In this document: piece by piece, positions 7,101 to 7,847 of the stretch
How the letters are laid out: each line of letters starts with the position of its first letter
How positions within the stretch are numbered: the first letter of the stretch is position 1
Program-made: the position numbers and the translations under genes
NCBI GenBank assembly: GCA_020627525.1
Contig: JAHDGP010000212.1
Location: 1-7,847 of the forward strand
Direction: 5' to 3'
Length of the DNA: 7,847 nt
Source of the DNA: Bacteroidota bacterium
Lineage (GTDB): Bacteria > Bacteroidota > Bacteroidia > Chitinophagales > UBA2359
Notes under the pieces: generated by a model
The model's database searches: none
Told to the model about the DNA's origin: nothing
The model's input: the letters and a program-made list of their open reading frames with translations, nothing else

Positions 7101-7847
7101 AAAGAGGAGGATGATTTTATTTTAGTTTTTGTAATGCATCATATAATCAGTGACGGTTGGTCAACTGAAGTAATTTTAAATGAGTTGTTTTTGTCATACG
7201 ATTCATTTGTTAATAAAAAAGAAATTTTACTTAAGCCACTAAAAATACAATACAAAGACTACGCAAATTGGCAGCAATCAACACTTGCTTCTCCAAATAT
7301 GGCTTTGCACAAGGAGTATTGGCAAAATCAATTTGCAACAGATGTTCCAGTTTTAGAAATTCCCAGCTCCAAAAGCCGCCCACAAATAAAAACGTACAGT
7401 GGAAAAGTAGTCAAGCAAAAATTAAATCTAGATACAATAGACCGATTTAAAGCTCTTTGTAATAAGGAGGATGCAACTTTGTTTATGGGACTCTTGACGG
7501 TTGTAAAAATTTTACTTTATAGGTATTCAGGTCAAGAGGATATTGTCATTGGAAGTCCAATTGCAGGAAGAGAGCATTTAGAACTAAAGAATCAAATCGG
7601 TTTTTATGTCAATACTTTAGCATTGAGAACGGCTTTGGATGGAGATTTGAATTTTAAATCGAATCTTTTAAAAGTAAAAAAAGTAACATTAGGGGCTTAT
7701 GAACATCAATTATATCCATTTGATGAATTGGTAGAGGGGCTTTCCTTAAAACGTGATTTAGGAAGAAACCCTTTGTTCGATGTTTTGGTTTCAATGCAAA
7801 ATACGGGAATGCTTAATGTCGATTTCGGTTTTCTGAATGATTTGAAA
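1191..7847 (+). CDS. Non-ribosomal peptide synthetase, N-terminal part (runs off window)
   Basis: One stop-free frame of 2219 codons begins at ATG 1191 and is still open at the last base. Domain order: half C (about residues 12-234), A1 (242-709), PCP1 (721-793), C1 (809-1266), A2 (277 + 1000, i.e. 1277, to 1747), PCP2 (1759-1831), C2 (1850 to the edge). Each A domain selects and adenylates one amino acid, loads it on the phosphopantetheine arm of the next PCP, and the C domains join them. The catalytic motifs of both complete modules look intact. ATG 1191 is the first possible start: the frame upstream is open only back to a TAA at 1110-1112 and contains no ATG, GTG or TTG. There is no Shine-Dalgarno sequence. 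The incomplete first C domain suggests chain initiation here. C2 implies a third module downstream. The product is unknown; it is cytoplasmic and likely requires a phosphopantetheinyl transferase encoded elsewhere. Confidence 0.96.
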   Translation, partial: MSKKLKNKLSLGYWVSKLKNKEAQAIVTGSKKTSTTRSLSEKDLVYIQKLSSGRYLTEYTVYLCIYSALCNRYFSDFNGTVLSTLTDKKDQLLLLDFEKGFNHNIKTCLKFSGEEVQSVYKFKEYNSEELFEQMEGTALSNYSKFGISYNIKNFESGGFSSFELKIRKLISGGLEIFVVYDSFITASSVVEHFLDSFKNWVINLENYLSINSTEIDIVNIEEKENLTSNFNSFEKLEGDNKLFLDLFNQQVQKNPTNVALLIDDEKLSYKELDQLSNQLANYLLNENSVEINDLIGIKLERSEWLIISMLAVFKSGAAYVPIDINYPISRIEFIEQDSDCKLTIDSKFLEIFNKNKKDYSAKLKPQNGDLAYVIYTSGSTGKPKGVQLDHGNLSSFLKWSTKEFSTTKFEIIYAVTSHCFDLSIYEIFYTLSVGKTIRMLQSGLDIPLNLSKDKSVLINTVPSVIQSLVDLHTSFDNVTAINMAGEPVPIGLSHKLPLDKIEVRNLYGPSEDTTYSSCFRIDRTFEHSIPIGLPIADTHFYILSEKLLLQPVGVIGEVCISGSGLSKGYLNRPKLTEEKFIPNPFAEGKQLYRTGDLARWQENGQIEFIGRKDHQIKLRGFRIEIGEIEHAIEKDELISRSVVVVSEVNKSKNLVAYFQLVPGEENITIESLRLNLENALPDYMVPSYLIKLDKLPLLPNGKIDKKSLPSVEDFIFQNKKYVAPKTLEEKELVKIWSAVLGVSKIGIEDSFFDLGGHSLQVGQVINRINQKLGKTISYKSFFADSKIISLCKKLEQSGFEAIPLVSEKEYYPVTASQNRLWVLSQLDAGSKAYNISSAVKMIGDLDEAKFEQAFIHLIERHEILRTKFVLSPEGNTCQYIENRSNIDFSFKKRNYYNEQNKIQDLEAAIEHCLAELSQKAFDLEKAPLLRGALIKINEKKNLFFLNMHHLIADGWSIEILIREVVEVYNNLKKGIKPNLSPLKIQYKDYANWLNTGNGIKSESEKYWLEQFAGEIPVLEIPSFKKRPEIKTNNGASVNYSFSPKLLSELRLASQSSEATLFMVLMTGVNALLSRYTNQEDIIIGTPIAGREHPDLENQIGLYLNTLAIRTQIGREDSLQDLLSKEKSLLLSAYQNQSYPFDELIEKLNLPLDLSRSVLFDVMVVLQNQNQIESLAGEKDLDGLVFSNYEFKQTTAQFDLSFTFVENDDLELNIEYNSDIYEEYFINNIFSHLEKIFEAFVKKTSAKIAEIDYISTEEKSIIINSFNDTKKEYPTGKTIIELFENQVSKTPNKTALVFENQSFSYIELNNKSNQLGNYLREKYSIKPDDLIGVRMERCPEMIISVMGVLKSGAGYVPINIDYPQERLDFIIKDSRCKVIVDESLFSAFNEVESKYSNENLPIINDEKDLAYIIYTSGTTGNPKGVMIENRNVVNLIHWFQEEFEINSATKAIQLTELTFDPSVEDLFSTLTNGGTFHIITKELLLNIEKLRAYIIDQEITILNYVPSYLDDLLSNIPQINALKTVISGGDKLPVNVKDRLWSKGYALYNNYGPTEITVDALSGKMEEGKVSIGKPIKNCQVYVLNDNLQPTPIGVIGKLYVGGAGVARGYLNNKKLTKEKFIPNPFDEDSILYNTGDLCRWLPNGTIDFIGRKDNQVKVRGHRIELEEIEQVAVAFSVGIKQIVLAVKRDVEEKILALYYVADKEIDKSAFRDFLQSKLPDYMIPSHFIKIDFIPLTNNGKIDRNALPEIKAVDFVQRSYVAPINEIEEKLVGIWKEVLGVNRIGTKDNFFELGGHSLKLGRLMNLIQLKFEVKISYAEVFENLNIKDQSNLIVKATKSDYSIIQNVALSESYPLSSAQRRLWILSQFEGTHIAYNMPGVFSIKGNLNFEALSKAFGLLISRHESLRTNFKEDGKGQVRQWIGENSKFDLEFEDLSNTKNKETKLVDSVKLVVENSFDLSADSLIKAKVIKKEEDDFILVFVMHHIISDGWSTEVILNELFLSYDSFVNKKEILLKPLKIQYKDYANWQQSTLASPNMALHKEYWQNQFATDVPVLEIPSSKSRPQIKTYSGKVVKQKLNLDTIDRFKALCNKEDATLFMGLLTVVKILLYRYSGQEDIVIGSPIAGREHLELKNQIGFYVNTLALRTALDGDLNFKSNLLKVKKVTLGAYEHQLYPFDELVEGLSLKRDLGRNPLFDVLVSMQNTGMLNVDFGFLNDLK
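1224..1892 (+). other. NRPS domain: N-terminal half condensation domain (C-lobe only)
   Basis: Residues about 12-234 align by eye with the second half of C1. LGYWVSKL (12-19, Tyr14-Trp15) matches KYWLEQF at Tyr1006-Trp1007. The stretch ending IDIVNIEEKENLTSNFNSF (to Phe233) matches EIDYISTEEKSIIINSF (to Phe1265). The N-lobe with the catalytic HHxxxDG is absent, and the upstream spacer has no room for it. The remnant is about 220 aa against about 260 for the same part of C1, and the FDV..LQN region is degenerate. It cannot condense; it may keep the C-A interface folded. This fits a loading module. Confidence 0.75.
1914..3317 (+). other. NRPS domain: adenylation domain A1
   Basis: All core motifs are visible: AYVPID in A2, YTSGSTGKPKG in A3 (residues 375-385), FDLSIYE in A4, NLYGPSED in A5, LYRTGDL in A7 (591-597, Asp596), GRKDHQIKLRGFRIE in A8 (from 610), LPDYMVP in A9 and NGKID in A10 with catalytic Lys702. 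Aligning to the GrsA phenylalanine domain gives specificity residues D421 L422 Y425 N459 N482 A484 L506 T514 Y515 K702, that is DLYNNALTYK. Asp421 is the usual anchor for the alpha-amino group. The nearest code I remember (DLFNNALTYK) was assigned to alanine; that assignment is from memory and tentative. Confidence 0.93.
3351..3569 (+). other. NRPS domain: peptidyl carrier protein PCP1
   Basis: This is a typical carrier domain of about 73 residues (721-793). DSFFDLGGHSL carries Ser758, the phosphopantetheine attachment site. It lies between A1 and C1 with short linkers, as in a standard module. Confidence 0.95.
3615..4988 (+). other. NRPS domain: condensation domain C1
   Basis: This is a full C domain (residues about 809-1266). 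It opens with YPVTASQNRLWVLSQL and RHEILRTKF, and the active site is HHLIADG (948-954, second His949). Later motifs include YKDYANW, YW at 1006-1007, IIGTPIAGREH, NQIGLYLNT, YPFDELIE and LFDVMVVLQN. With no epimerase before it and an ordinary HHxxxDGWS motif, it most likely joins two L-residues (LCL type). A dual or DCL type cannot be excluded without a phylogeny. It would transfer the PCP1 aminoacyl group to the residue on PCP2. Confidence 0.93.
5019..6431 (+). other. NRPS domain: adenylation domain A2
   Basis: Core motifs are A3 YTSGTTGNPKG (1413-1423), A4 FDPSVED, A5 NNYGPTE, A7 LYNTGDL (1631-1637, Asn1633 where Arg or Lys is usual), A8 GRKDNQVKVRGHRIE, A9 LPDYMIP and A10 NGKID with Lys1740. 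The specificity residues read D1459 P1460 E1463 N1502 I1525 G1527 N1549 V1557 D1558 K1740, that is DPENIGNVDK. I recognise no exact match. Glu at the third position and Ile-Gly at the fifth and sixth recall some lysine and ornithine codes, so a polar or basic substrate is a guess. Asp1459 shows that an alpha-amino acid is expected. Confidence 0.93.
6465..6683 (+). other. NRPS domain: peptidyl carrier protein PCP2
   Basis: The carrier domain spans residues about 1759-1831. DNFFELGGHSL contains the phosphopantetheine serine, Ser1796. It follows A2 directly and no tailoring domain is inserted. Confidence 0.95.
6738..7847 (+). other. NRPS domain: condensation domain C2, cut by window end
   Basis: The domain begins near residue 1850 with YPLSSAQRRLWILSQF and RHESLRTNF. 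The active site is HHIISDG (1983-1989, second His1984). YKDYANW, YW, VIGSPIAGREH, NQIGFYVNT, YPFDELVE and LFDVLVSMQN follow. The window stops soon after the last motif, so roughly the final 70-80 residues are missing. Since C2 sits after PCP2, a third A-PCP module is expected immediately downstream. Confidence 0.93.

Noticed and set aside
7268..7450. 60-codon + strand frame inside C2
   Set aside because: It lies out of frame within the NRPS sequence, whose C-domain motifs run continuously through it.

Overview
The window is AT-rich and almost certainly comes from a Bacteroidota genome, probably Flavobacteriia-like. The reasons are strongly A/T-biased codon use, no Shine-Dalgarno sequence before either start codon (A-rich or plain AT leaders instead), and a UpxY-type NusG paralog. 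The genus cannot be named from the sequence.

Layout. Positions 1-415 hold no gene I can support. The 180-370 stretch is dense in dyad structures: two mutually exclusive hairpins, a 16-bp operator-like palindrome, a short hairpin, and a 26-nt near-perfect direct repeat whose second copy carries a candidate Bacteroidota promoter. Positions 416-925 encode a 169-aa NusG-family antiterminator (NGN plus KOW). Positions 926-1190 are a 265-nt gap with a nested inverted repeat (23-bp arms, one mismatch, 112 nt in total) and a second hairpin about 20 nt before the next start codon. From 1191 to the window end runs one uninterrupted reading frame of 2219 codons. It is the N-terminal part of a non-ribosomal peptide synthetase (NRPS) and continues beyond the window.

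The NRPS reads as: half-condensation domain (C-lobe only) - A1 - PCP1 - C1 - A2 - PCP2 - C2 (incomplete). The missing N-lobe of the first C domain, including HHxxxDG, suggests that module 1 is the initiating module. The A-domain specificity residues read DLYNNALTYK (tentatively a small residue such as alanine) and DPENIGNVDK (no confident assignment; Glu and Asp in the pocket hint at a polar or basic substrate). No epimerase, methyltransferase, reductase or thioesterase domain is present in the part seen. At least one more module must follow C2.

Working model (inference): the specialised NusG paralog loads onto RNA polymerase in the leader region and lets it read through the structured spacer and the very long NRPS transcript. 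This would parallel LoaP in Bacillus polyketide clusters, TaA in the Myxococcus myxovirescin cluster and UpxY in Bacteroides capsule operons. The hairpins on both sides of the antiterminator gene are the natural candidates for its RNA or DNA targets.
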